Source: Acanthamoeba lenticulata (lineage: Eukaryota > Discosea > Longamoebia > Acanthamoebidae). Taken from it: a DNA stretch of 64,000 nt. Every line of letters begins with the position of its first letter. The stretch's first letter is position 1. Shown in pieces: positions 51,756-63,035 of the stretch. The DNA is taken from contig NAVB01000167.1 of NCBI GenBank assembly GCA_002179805.1, positions 1 through 64,000 of the forward strand, written 5' to 3'. The notes beneath the pieces are model-generated. The model did not search any database and was not told the origin of the DNA. It saw only the letters and a list, made by a program, of their open reading frames with translations. The position numbers and the translations under genes are program-made.

Positions 51756-54668
51756 CTATCTTTGCAAGATTGTACGCACGTCCACAGCGAGCTGACCCAA
51801 CTTGCGGGCGAGATGCGCGCGTTGTGAGGCGGCTGGGTGCGCGCTTGTCGCGATGTACAGGGCAGCCCTCGTGCAGGCCCGCGCGACACAAGCGCCAGCG
51901 TAGGGTGAAAGCCTTTGCGAGTGGGCGACGTCGCGCAAGGTACCAATGAGCGTCCGGTCAACCTCTTGCGCCAGTGCCTTCATTTGCTCGTTGTCGTTGG
52001 CGGCGCAAAGTGTGCCGAGGGGCGGGTCGGAGGGCAGTGGTCCACAGTTGAGACCTTGCGCCATGGCCTGTAACAGCGCCGCCGCGGCCAGGCCGTCGTC
52101 GTCGGTGAGGAAGCCTGCCCAGTTCCCGCACAAGTCGACCTTGCACCCACAAGCCAGGGCGAAGGGCGTGGCCATGCGGACCGGCGTGGCGGTCCGTGTG
52201 CGCTGCCAGGCCTCGCGCAGCAGCCCGGAGGAGCACAGCCGGCCGGCAGCGTGGGCGAGCGCGACAGGCGGCAGCCATTTGTCTCGCGGGTTACGAGAGA
52301 TTCTACGCGTCTGCAACGGCAAGGGCTCCAAATCGCACCTGTTGTGGCCCAGCTTGGTCGCCTGGAGGAAGCAGTTGGCGACTTCGCCGCAGTGCAGCAG
52401 CGCACAAGCGGAGCCCATAGCGGCGGCCTCGGCTGCGGCTGCGCTTAGGGTCGCCGGCATGCGACGAGCGCGCCGACGCAGCTCGCGTAGGTCGCCTGTG
52501 CGCGCCGAGGCGGCCTCGGGGGCGCTTTGCGCTAACGTGAGGAGGGCGGTGCCCACCCGCGCGGCATACAGTATGCGGCACATGAACGCGGGCGCCACCC
52601 AGGCCGCGTCGACGGGGTCCGCAAGCGCGGGCAGACCGGCGGGGTAGCGTTGGCGAGCCTCGTGTAGCAAGTGCGACTTGGCATAGTAGACGCGCAACAG
52701 TGCCCGTCCGGTGCACAGGCGCAGCCAGCCACAAACGCGCGCCAGGCTCAAGCAGTCGCGCACATGCAAATGCGACAGCACGAGCTCGCAAACGTGCGAC
52801 CCCAGCTCCAGCACAAGTTGCAGTGCGTGCGGCGGCGAATGGTCGTTCCACATGTGGACGGTGTGGCCAGACCTGCGTGGCGCACCGGACGTCACTGCAG
52901 AAGCGGCAGCAGTAGCGAGAGCGGGTTCGTGCGGGCTATTGGTCGCCATGGCCTCGTACAACCGCTCCCTCAAGTCGGGACACGCGCTGGCGGCCTTGTC
53001 CACAAACGCCGACAAGCGGTCCAGCGTGGCGTCGTTCCATTTGCGATGCAGCCGCGCCGCAGCTCGGCCACATACGTGGGATGCGCTGGCGGCGCGCAAG
53101 ACAGCGCGCAACAGCAAGGCGGCCGCCGCGCCGTTGGCAGGGTGCCACGATACTACGCGCCAAGCGATGTGGTAGCAGATCTGTGACAGTAGCTCGAGCA
53201 GCGCTGCCTCCAGGGGGCGCGTAGTGGCGGAGGCGGTCTCCTCGTCGTCGTCGTCCAGCTGGTTCATGACATACGGGCAAAAGGCCAACGTGGCATCGAG
53301 GAGCAGGCCCTGTTCCAGTTCGCGCAGATAGGCGGTCACTTGGTGGGGCTCGGGCTCGCCCCCAAAACAGGTGCTCTCGCCAAGAGGGGTGGGGCAGCCG
53401 CCGCGGGCAAAGGCGGTAGCGTCTTTGTCGGCAAGGCTGTGCGGCGGAGCGATGCGCGGATCGCCCCGCGGTAGGGCCTGGAGTGCAAAGAGGAGCATGT
53501 GGCACGCAATGACGACGCGAAACGCTCCGGCCGTTGGCCAGCATCGGCTGGCGAGGATGCTCCGGACCACCTGTCCGCACCACGTGAACTCGGCCTCGCC
53601 CGACTCGAGCTGGGCGGTGGCGATGGCGCACGCCGCGCGCAGCAGCGGTACGCTGGCGTGCCGCCCCGCGTTCCACGCCAGCGACAGCGCCGGCAGCCAG
53701 GCATCGGTGCGCGAAACAGTCAGAGCAGCGGTCGCGTCATAGGTGCGGTAGTGCGGCTCACCCAACATGCGCGACCACAGGGTGTCGAGGGCGAAAAACA
53801 GCAGCCGCGCGTTCGTCTGGCCGGCGATCGTACCCAGCAGTCTGCGCATCCGAGTGGCCGCACGCATGCAGACCTGCAGCGCGGCCCCGCAGCCGACCAG
53901 CGCGGCTTGGACGGCGCAGCGCTCGATGCCGCAGTCGAACAGGGGCGCGCAGGCCGCCACGGTCAGGTGTTGCTCGGCTCCCCGCGCCGTATCGGCCCAC
54001 GTCTCGAGAAAAGTCACGGCGGCGTCGATGGCCGGAGCGACAAACAGGGCCAACCGGGCGGCTTCGCGGCGCTCGCGCCAGCCGGCGCTGGCACTGGGCT
54101 GCAGCACGCTCGACTGCGACCGCCCAAGTCCCAGCGACGAGGGCACGTCGGCGGCGCCGCAGAGACGGTGCAGTAGAGCGGCCGAGGCAGCGCGAACGAG
54201 CTCGGTGTTGTGCTCGTCCTCGACCAAGTCGCAACCGGCCACCTCGCAAAGCTGACGCCGGAGCCGTTCTGGCGCGTTGATGAGCGAGTCCAGATCACCG
54301 CACTCAAGTCTCTCCAAGACCTCGGCCGCTGCCTGCGCGATCTCCACACGAAGCAAAGGGTCGCTTGTTTGTGCCCCGCCGAGGGCACTCCCGCGCGAGT
54401 GGTTCTCGCCGCCACAGTCGTCACTTTCTTGATCGTCGCAGTCGCTACATTCAAAACTGAGGTTGTCGCCGTCGTCTCCATCATCGTCGTCGGGGTATTG
54501 AGCGGAGTCACTGGCGTCGACGTCGGTGCAACTGTCTTCATCTGACGGGCAGTCGCCGCCCTGTGCGACAGCGCCTGGCCCGTTGGCGGGTTCATCCGCG
54601 GACCATGGAAGCGTGCTTGCCCCAGCGCGTTCGGCGTGCGGGCGTCCTGGCGCTGAAGCTCACGCCAT
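51756..54668 (-). CDS. Large Ala/Cys-rich protein with F-box-like segment, unknown function
   Basis: Nearly the whole 926-residue protein lies in one exon (51756-54531). I add a 5-nt first exon (54664-54668, ATG GC) across a GTGAGC...GACAG intron because the long frame has no ATG near its start and this junction keeps phase. The N-terminus is acidic (DASDSAQYPDDDDGDDGD) with several Cys. The body is alpha-helical, Ala/Leu-rich, like a repeat solenoid. Around residues 570-620 lies an F-box-like stretch (GSHVCELVLSHLHVRDCLSL, ARVCGWLRLCTGRALL). The C-terminus is Ala-rich. GC content is very high. I do not recognise the full-length family, and the start is tentative. Confidence 0.65.
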
Positions 54669-54918
54669 TAGAGCGCTCTGTTGGGCGACATTTTTTGATT
54701 TTTATTTGTATTTTTATTTTTTAATGAAAAACTAGGCTTTCGGGGGTACCGCCGTGAGTAGCCATGCCAGTGGCCGCAGCGGCGTGCCCAGCCATAGAAC
54801 CCGAGAGTGCGGCGTGGCGTACCCCGTCGGGGTTGTGGGCAGGTTGGTGGTGGTGGTCGCTTTTTCCCTTTTCGCCCGATAATTTTAATTTTAAAAATTA
54901 ATAAATCAAAAGCTATTG
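54669..54918. other. Intergenic, no feature seen
   Basis: This AT-rich spacer (54690-54740 and 54880-54910) lies between two minus-strand genes. It should contain the polyadenylation region of the epimerase gene and the promoter of the large gene. Confidence 0.4.
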
Positions 54919-56511
54919 TCAGGCCGCCTCCTGTTCCTTTCGTTCTTCTCCTTCCTGCATTGGCGGGGCGACAGACGCCACGACGCTTCTGGTGCTCTTC
55001 TTATCGTGTGTCTGTGTGCTTGACGTTGACGTGGCAACGCAGCTATTGCGCACCACTACTCTACTCGAGGTGTACTCGGGCCCACGGACGTCGAGGCCAC
55101 TGGCCTGGTCTCGTGCTACTTGCGACTTGATCCACTCGTAGGTAGCTCGCAGGCCGTCCGCCAACCGCGTTGGTGGAGCCCACCCCATCAACTGCTTGAT
55201 CAAGTCGTTGTTGCTGTTCCTTCCCCTACAGCCAGCAACAGGGGGCGTGAGCCAACGGCTCGTTCGCCACGAGAACACGCAGCGTACCTCACGCCAATTG
55301 GGCCTGGAGTGTAGACGATTCGTAGCGGCTTGGCTTCAAAGGCGCAGATGATGCGGACCATCTCCTCGACGGAGACCATTTCGTCTGAGCCAATGTTGAG
55401 CGGCACGCGCACATCCGACTGCATCAAACGCAACAGCCCCTCCTTTGCTCACAACAAAAACAAGAGTTTTGTGAGTCGATAAGCGTTCTCGAGCTGCACT
55501 TAAAGGCGCTACTCACCACGCAATCGTTGATGAAGCAGAAGCTCCTGGTCTGCTTGCCGTCCCCCCACAACTCGATGGTGTCCTTCGAGCAGATGACCTT
55601 CCTACAGAACGCAGCCGGTGCCTTCTCCCTTCAGGCGGCAGATCAACCAAGTGAGCTCATCTCTCCTTCAAATGACGTGACCTCTTGCAGTAGCAGCGTA
55701 CCTTCCACCCTTCCATGTCCCCTTGGGGCCGTAGATGTTGTGCAAGCGGGCGACGCGCATCTCCATGCCGTAGTCCTCCATGTAGTGTTTGCACAACACT
55801 TCACCACTGAGCTTCTCCATGCCGTATGCGTCCTGCGGCTGAGCTGGCCAGGCGTCCTCTTCTCTACAGGACAATTGATCGATAATGAGGCCTAATGACG
55901 CTTCAAGAGATAGAGATGATCGGCAAACCTGAGGCCTGGGTTGTCCTCTTCCTCTTGTTTGTGCTCTGGGTACACACATGCCGACGACGTGTAGAGAAAC
56001 CTGCAAAGGCAGTCGTAAATATGCAATTGCACCGCCTGGACGGGCAGCTGCCGTCTACGTGGGGTGTAGGTGCCTCTTCACGCCATTCAATCGAGCAGCC
56101 TCCACCATGTTGAATGTTATCATCGTGTTGTTGTAGAAGATGTACGCATGGTTGCTCTGGATGTAGCCCATGCCGCCCATGTCTGCAGCAAAGTTGAAGA
56201 CCCAGTCGCAGCCCTTCGTCACTGCCAGGCAAGCATCCATTTCTGGTTTGCAACGTTGTGTCAGCGCCAAACGACTCTCGTGACCAACCGCGGGTAGTGT
56301 ACGTACTCCGCAGGTCAACCTGGTGGAAGGTGTGGCAGAACTCCTCAGGCGACATGTACTCATTCTGGCGCACGTCGGCTCCTATTACCGTGAATCGTCC
56401 CTCTGGGTCATGCTTCAGGCGATATGCCACGTGTGAACCTATGAACCCACCGGCTCCGGCTACAAGCACCACAATCTTCTTCGTTGGCCGTGCGACGACG
56501 GTCGCTTGCAT
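54919..56511 (-). CDS. GDP-mannose 3,5-epimerase
   Basis: Seven exons (56307-56511, 56074-56242, 55929-56000, 55702-55863, 55517-55628, 55288-55442, 54919-55225) give 393 residues, close to the plant enzyme. It is an extended short-chain dehydrogenase: LVAGAGGFIGSHVAYRL (NAD loop), FNFAADMGGMGYIQSNHAYI, FLYTSSACVYPEH (catalytic Cys), DAWPAQPQDAYGMEKLSGE (Y-x-x-x-K), HNIYGPKGTWKGGREKAPAA and IGSDEMVSVEEM. The enzyme converts GDP-D-mannose to GDP-L-galactose (and GDP-L-gulose), feeding ascorbate and galactose-containing glycans. Intron 2 (56001-56073) has a GC donor; using the later GT would add five residues absent from the family. The C-terminal about 50 residues are a low-complexity extension. 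Confidence 0.95.
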
Positions 56512-58085
56512 GGCACTACGTTCCTATGTCTTGTGTATTGGTGGGCGCGCTTTATTCGTTCAGGCGCTCCTCTTGTTGTTTCAGCGGAGAGCCTAAACGC
56601 TGCATAAATGGTAAAATACTAGTTTTCCTGACTGCCTTTTCTTCGACCACTTTTTATTCTGGAAACAAGAAAAACGTTCATAAAAACAAGCAATGTATGT
56701 TACTTCAACATGCGCAAATCCGTTTTGGGCCTGGTGCACATGGTGAAACTTGTTTGACTTATTTGAGCCTCCATTGTGGGAACCAAACTGAAAGCCAAGC
56801 AATGTGATGTGCTGGCACAACTACTACATTGTAATGTTTCAATATAAAAAAGCCAATACTGAATATGAAGTCACTATCTAATATAAGCACTGTGGCAATC
56901 AGCCTTGCAATACATGTTGTCTAACTGAATGAAAAGTGCATACACATGATATAAGCAAAATACAAATATCCCATCATAAAGTTCAAAGAACATGGAGAAC
57001 AAAAACTGAAATGTTATTGAGCAAAAAGCTTAGCTGAGCAGCTTGTTCAACAAAATCTTCATTCCAAAACTATTTTTTTTATAAATTTATATACAACAGA
57101 ATTTTGATCTTACAACAAAAGCTTGATAATCTGGTTCAATTTGCAGTGAGGTGCTTAGGCCTAGTTGTTATTATTTTTTGTTTTTTTTGATTATACTGTC
57201 TCATTTGTTTTCATATAATGCTTGAGTTTGGTGTTTGTTTCTAATTTTTCTTGGCTGCCACCACTATACCTTTATGATTGCTGCCAAGGTAAATGATTAA
57301 TTTGTTTTTAACATACTTGGTTTAAAGAAAATAATTGGGAAACTTCTCAATGCCACTGTATTGTTTGAGGTAAAAACTAATGTGGTAAATGAAGATAGAT
57401 ATAGGGTGTAATATCTTCTTTGCAGTAGATTGAAGTTCACAATTTAATTAGGATTAAACCTGTTTTTCCACATACCACAACAAGTCCAATTTTATTTGAC
57501 CATGGTCATATTTCACACCAAATGATAGTACCATGCATGGTGTACACTGAGTTCCAAAGTATGATGATGCCATTAAAAAGGTAAATCCAAATATTGTATT
57601 TTGGAATTCCTCAAAAAATTGGGAAATCTAACTAATCATAGTGGAATTTAGGATAATAGTTTAGTGTGATGAACAAATTGGTGAAGCTGTGCATGCCTTC
57701 AATGCCTTCAACACAAGACTGCTTAGCTGATTTGGGCTTGCCTACTATTGAAGTTGTTTTCATTTGTTTATATACACAATATATTGAGATGTTTGCTGTT
57801 ATGATATCAGCTTTTTTTGCCTCACAACAAAGTGTATGAAGCCTATGGTGACTGCTGTTGCATGCCAGCCCACCAACCAAAGCTATGGCAAGCACTTTGA
57901 AAACCAATCAGTTCTTAGTGGTTGAGCTGGTGTGTTGTATAGACAACTACAAGCAATAGTGCATCACACTACCCATGTCTGTTAGGGGCGGGGACTTGTG
58001 GGACGTCATGCGAAGAGGTCTGTGCCTTCCCACTCACACTCAAGAGATGATTTCTAAAGTGCTGATCGAGCTCTTTATTCTATCA
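56512..58085. other. 1.5-kb AT-rich gene-free tract
   Basis: From about 56600 to 58000 the composition drops to AT-rich but non-repetitive sequence, unlike the simple A/T runs of other spacers. Frames are short and lack the local codon bias; a minus-strand frame at 57632-57907 has no ATG start. No tRNA, rRNA or repeat unit was recognised. It lies upstream of the epimerase gene and downstream of the Tdp2-like gene. Confidence 0.5.
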
Positions 58086-59606
58086 TTATGCTAACCACAG
58101 AATGGCCAGCACGCCGAGGTGGTCTGAGGGATAGATGTTCTTTCCGGCTCCTTTGGTGCCAATGGGCTCGGTTCCCACGATCTTCACTTCCTGGGTTCGC
58201 CAGGCCGAACCCTGATAGAGAAGCCGATCGTACCTGCTCGGCCTGTGCCGAGGTCTGGAGGCCACACCAAGAAGGGAAAGGGAAGTGAGCACACAGCACT
58301 TGCCCGAGTGCGCTGAGCTGTGCTTCATGCGTGCCTGGGATAGGTGATGCCAGTGGTGTGGCCTGGGTCATTGGGGTGCAGTGCACTCCACGTGTCTGTG
58401 TAGTCCTTGCGCACATTCTGGCGTTGGAGGGCAGGTAATGAGAAGGAAGAAGAAGAAATACGATGTTCTGATCCCCACGAACCTCTTCTTCCTTGCTCCC
58501 GGCAGGAAAGTTGAAGTCACCGGTGAGGATGCGCAGAGAGACGTCATCGTTTGACCTGAAATCAGGCTCTGGTGCATCTCCTTCTTTGGGCTCAGTACTC
58601 TGCTTACCTGCAACACATGTTGTGGGGGGTCGTAAATGCTCTGCGTCGCCTACACAAAGACCTAAACGTACCGTCCAGGAGGGCAAACATCTTGCTCAGC
58701 TGCGCTTTGCGGAGCGGCGGACTAAAGCCATCAAAGTCCCGGCTCTCCAGATGTGCAGTGCATACCCGCACCTGATGGTCCCAATTGCCTCTGTTGGTCG
58801 TTTCTCCTTCATCGAACTCATGCTGGCACTGTACCTTCTTTCCCTGCACATTGATCTGGGCGAACAGGACACTGCGTTGCATGAGCGAGTGCATCTCGTG
58901 CAGCTCCAGGGCCTCAATTGGATATTGGGACAGCAGGGCCACGCCATAAGGCTCCAGCGTGTTCAGAACGACGTCGTCCTGCACCATTGGCAAAACAGTT
59001 CGCACCACAATTAGCATAACAACTGTAATCAGTGCTGCTGATGACTGTACGTCTGCGTCGAGCATGTGGTAGTGTTGGCGGAGCCAAGCATGGCGCTTCA
59101 GCGCTTTCGCGAACGCCTGAGTCACCTCTTGCAGGCACACGATCTGTGCACGCCTTGGTGAGTGCTCGCAACTCGTCACTGGGCCCACACAAACGACTGC
59201 TTGCCGTTGTCACCGTACTGTGGGTCTGTGTTGCTTGATGATGTCTGCTACAGCGGCAAATCGCAGCTGCCAATCATCGAGGTCGAACCATACGTTGTAG
59301 GTCAACACTGACACCTGTAGCCCATCAGACAACTCGTGGCGCTCTTCACCCTGGACCGCATCTAGTCTTAAAAACAAGCACACGGCTTGCACCATGAAGA
59401 CAAGGAGAAGGTACTTGAGTTGCTGCAGGAACTGCGCGTAGTGGTAGAACACGGTTGACTTCCTTAGCGAGGTAGCTGGCCAGAGGGCCGCCAGAGCTCA
59501 AGCCGCCCTCCACCTTCTCCATCCACTCGCTGCAGTTTTTGAAATTTATTATGAAAAGCTGTTTTAGTGCCGACAGGCCAAAGGCCTGAATCAGAGAAGA
59601 GAGCAT
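58086..59606 (-). CDS. Tyrosyl-DNA phosphodiesterase 2-like endonuclease/exonuclease/phosphatase
   Basis: Eight exons (59460-59606, 59219-59350, 59051-59143, 58835-58978, 58672-58771, 58483-58607, 58335-58417, 58086-58233) give 323 residues. All hallmarks of the EEP fold are present: QVSVLTYNVWFDLDDW, IVCLQEVTQAF, RVCTAHLESRDF, LRILTGDFNFPAGS, DYTDTWSALHPNDPGHT, RYDRLLYQGSAW and YPSDHLGVLAI. The T-Y-N-x-W, L-Q-E, G-D-F-N and S-D-H motifs in this order match Tdp2, which removes topoisomerase II peptides from 5' DNA ends. Other EEP enzymes are possible. Its intron 58234-58334 has a GC donor (CCCAG|GCACGC). Its start lies 99 nt from the divergent Atg16 gene. Confidence 0.85.
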
Positions 59607-59705
59607 CTACCGGCAGATTGGCGAACGAAGAGCGCCAGCGGGTAGAGCAAAGGGCACCAGGCAGATCGATTCGTGGGCAGCTGTTGCCGTTTTCAGGAAG
59701 GTGAC
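59607..59705. promoter_or_regulatory. Compact bidirectional promoter
   Basis: Only 99 nt separate the start codons of the Tdp2-like gene (-) and the Atg16 gene (+). No TATA element is visible. The two genes probably share promoter elements here. Confidence 0.55.
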
Positions 59706-62503
59706 ATGGAAGCACAAGATCGGTCCTCAATTTGTTTGCCCGAGTACAGACAAACGATACTGCGTCTCCTTCAGGATCGAGACAGACAACATAAGGCTCC
59801 CTACCCTGCCCTTTTTGCCAAATGTACACTTGGATTCAAATGCCACGCGCACAGTGCGGTAGCGCCGTCACCGCCAATCCAACCTCTTTTATTACTTCAG
59901 GCAACACGTTGAGCGCGGTCAACAGTCAGTTGAGGCGTGAGGTTTGGGAGCTGAAACAGGCCGTGCACGAGTTCAGCAAGGAGCAAGAGAAGCACAAAGA
60001 GTGCGTTCCGTTCCTTCATCTTTTCTTGTCTCTTTTTCGCCTTCGCTCACCCGTGCGTGGTGACCACCAGTGATCGCATTGTGATCCTCGATGAGAAGGT
60101 CAAGGCGCGCGAGGTCGAGATTGCTGCCCTGCAGAAGATGCTCAAGTACGACGCACAGGCCGCGCACTCAATGATCAACAATCAGCTTTGGCCTGACAAC
60201 AGCGCGCACACTCAGGGACAAGGAGGCCGAGCTGAGCGAAAGCTATCGGCAGAACTCCGAGCAGGCCAAGCGGCTATTCGAGGTCATGCAGCAGCAGTCC
60301 ACCGCGCTCAAGGAGCTCGAGCAGCAGAACAAGAGCCACCGCGAGCTGTCTGGCGCGCACGAAAACGTGTGCAACGAACTCGAGGAGTCCCATCGGACTT
60401 TGGAGGTCCTGCAGGCTGAAGTCGAGAAGCTCAGGGTGCGTCGCTTTGACGCCAGCCAACCATCGGAAGACTGACGGACGGGTGCTGTTTTTCTCCTGTT
60501 CTCGAGCAGGAGCAGCGGGATTCGTTCGAGAGTCGGCTGATGAGCAAGGACCTGGAGATGGCCGCCATGACCAAGGAGCTCGCTGGCATGAAGGAGATGG
60601 AAAAGCGATTCCAGCAGGAGATGACCAAGAACGCTGGTCTCATCAACAACCTCAACATGGAGCAGGAGCGACTTCTCGATATGCTCAACAAGGTCAAGGA
60701 AACCAACTTCAAACGGGTACTCACCTTATTAATATATCTTCATTTCATAAAATTAATGACAAATTTGTCTTGGGGCAGCCACAACCACAGGGCAGCCCAG
60801 CGCGGTCGGCGCCTCAGGACGACTTTGCCAAGTTTCAATCCAGTACTGACCTCCTTCTTCGGGCTGCACCCTTGTGGCCTCAACGCGCACGGGCTCGGCT
60901 TAACGATTTGATTCTGCCCAGACGTAAGTGGGTTCTTCTCGAGCATCGTGGGCAAGCTCAAGGGCGACGATGAGAACAACCCCGAAGCCGAGGCCGAGGC
61001 TGATGACAAAGACTCCAACTTTGGGTTCAGCATGCTCTCGGACGACACCATCCCCAAGAAGTTCATCCGCAAACTGGTAAATGTTAATATTTAGTTGAAT
61101 TGATTCAATAATTCAATAATTCTAATACAAAAACAAAAATAGGACGCTGGCGGTGAAGTGAACCACATCCAGCATAGCAGCCAGGGGTCCATGTTCGCCA
61201 CGAGCGGCGTGGACGGCAACATTGTCATCTGGGACACTCTATCCAGTACCTGCCCTCCGCTCCGTCGCGCCCGCAACACCAACGGCACAATCTCTGATAA
61301 ATGTATCGCGTCCAGTGTCGCGGCTAAAGACGCTGCGAGTGGCCAAGCGCTCCATCACGTGTGCCGACTTCACGCACAACAACGCTTTCGTGCTGGGCGC
61401 CTCGGCCGACAACAACATCTACGTCATGAGCTATGCTCAGGACCGCGTTGCCGTACGTCCTTTCTAGTTGTATTTATTTTTATAAATAATTGTATTTTGT
61501 TTAAAGATAATTTTACTCATTAAAATAAAACACGAAACAGACCAACCTGCTGGGCCACAAGGGGCCGGTCGTGTCGGCCCAGTTCACGTTCGACTCGCGT
61601 CAGATCGTGTCCGGCTCGAGCGACCGTTGCCTTAAGATCTGGGACGTCGAGAAGGGCATCTGCGTGCGCACGATCATGTGCGCTTCCAAAGTCATGGACG
61701 TTGCCTTCCTCGGGCGTGGCCTCATCGGCTCCGGTATGCCGCCCGCGCCGCAAACGCACACACATGATTATTTGAGGCTGACGTCATGTTATTTTTCGCG
61801 TGGCGCAATAGGCCATTACGACAAGAGCGTGCGCACCTACGACATGCGCATAGGCACGTTGGTCGAGAGCGCGCAGCCGCACGAGAACAGCGTCACCTCC
61901 ATCACGCTCAGTCCCGGTACACACCACACCCGCGCAAGCGCTTTGGCAGGGGAGGCGTCGGCTTACTTGTGCGCTCGTGCGGGCGGGCGCCAACCACACA
62001 GACGGCAGCTCGATCCTCTCCAACTCGCGGGACAACACGCTCAAGCTGCTCGACATTCGAGTGAACCTCAACGAGACCCGCGCCTTCTCGTACTCCCTCC
62101 CTGCTCATCACTGCATCGCCAATGTCATGATGATCATGCTGATGATTGTGACTCGGATTGCGATGATGATGGTGCAGATCGGACAAGTACCGTAATGGGC
62201 TGGACTGGAACCGGGCCTGCTTCTCGGGCTCCGGCAAGTACGTCATCGCCGGGTCGGCCACAGGCGCTATCAACGTGTGGGAGACCGCCACGGGCAAGCT
62301 GGAATCAGGTCTCATAGCTCCCTTTCTTTTCGAAAAGAACCACAACAAGGCTGACTGTTTTGGGGGCGTCCGGACGCGAAACAGCCGAGGTGGACGAGAA
62401 GCACTCCAACATGATCACTTGCTGCGCGTGGAGCCACTCGACGAGCCAGCTCCTCACGGCCTACCGAGGCGAGAACGTGGATGTGGCCATCTGGGGCGCC
62501 TGA
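59706..62503 (+). CDS. ATG16: Autophagy protein Atg16 (ATG16L1-like, coiled coil plus WD40)
   Basis: Fourteen exons (59706-59823, 59901-60000, 60071-60145, 60216-60435, 60510-60716, 60779-60842, 60922-61076, 61143-61245, 61316-61452, 61541-61733, 61812-61916, 62002-62089, 62178-62308, 62385-62503) give 604 residues. The N-terminus carries the Atg5-binding helix (YRQTILRLLQDRDRQHKAPY). A long coiled coil follows (residues about 50-270). After a linker (GFFSSIVGKLKGDDENNPEA) comes a WD40 propeller with blades such as SGVDGNIVIWDTL, LGHKGPVVSAQFTFDSRQIV, SGSSDRCLKIWDVEKGI, HYDKSVRTYDMRIG, ILSNSRDNTLKLLDIR and AGSATGAINVWETATGK. Atg16 joins Atg12-Atg5 to form the E3-like complex that directs Atg8 lipidation on phagophores. 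The WD40 part is found in animal and amoeba ATG16L1 but not in yeast. Confidence 0.95.
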
Positions 62504-63035
62504 TGCTCTGGGCACACCAACAACACCGTCCCGCAGACGGGCGCAAGGCCCACAAACGCCACCACGAGGATGGCTTTGTCGTCTCGCCGTGCTGCAGGGA
62601 CACCCGTATCTCCTGCGTGGCTATGCTGTTCTGGGAAACTGCTGCCGTCCTCCTAAACTATTTGAATAATGCATCGCGTGTGTTATCGGCCATCGCGTGA
62701 GTTTTTTGGATCAAGTTTGCGGAGTCAAAAGCCCGATAAATCCTGGCTTTGGGTGCTTAATTAACGAGATTGATGCCGGCTTCTGGAGCGTTTGTGGCCT
62801 GTGGGCAAAACCACGGCTGGCGGCAGTCGTGGCAGAGAACCGAAGACCGCCAACACCAACTCACGTACGTCAGCTCTTTTACACTAAGGTGGCTTGAGTC
62901 CACCGTATTAAGCTTACTGCCGCGGGGGCACTCGTTTGAACCCGCACAAAGCACTCACCTACTTCACCTACTTCACCTCACACCGCCAACAACAGGAAGT
63001 TTCTTTCATCTTGACAGAGAAAGAAATCAGCCAGC
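62504..63035. other. Intergenic, no feature seen
   Basis: The GC-rich first 200 nt continue from Atg16 as probable 3' untranslated sequence. The rest is the upstream region of the BAR gene. No frame with family motifs was found. Confidence 0.4.

Noticed and set aside
57632..57907. Minus-strand frame in the AT-rich island
   Set aside because: No ATG start, no codon bias and no motif.
59464..59829. Minus-strand frame upstream of the Tdp2-like start as an extra 5' exon
   Set aside because: It overlaps the first exon of Atg16 and is not needed; an ATG at 59606 gives a complete 323-residue product with matching phases.
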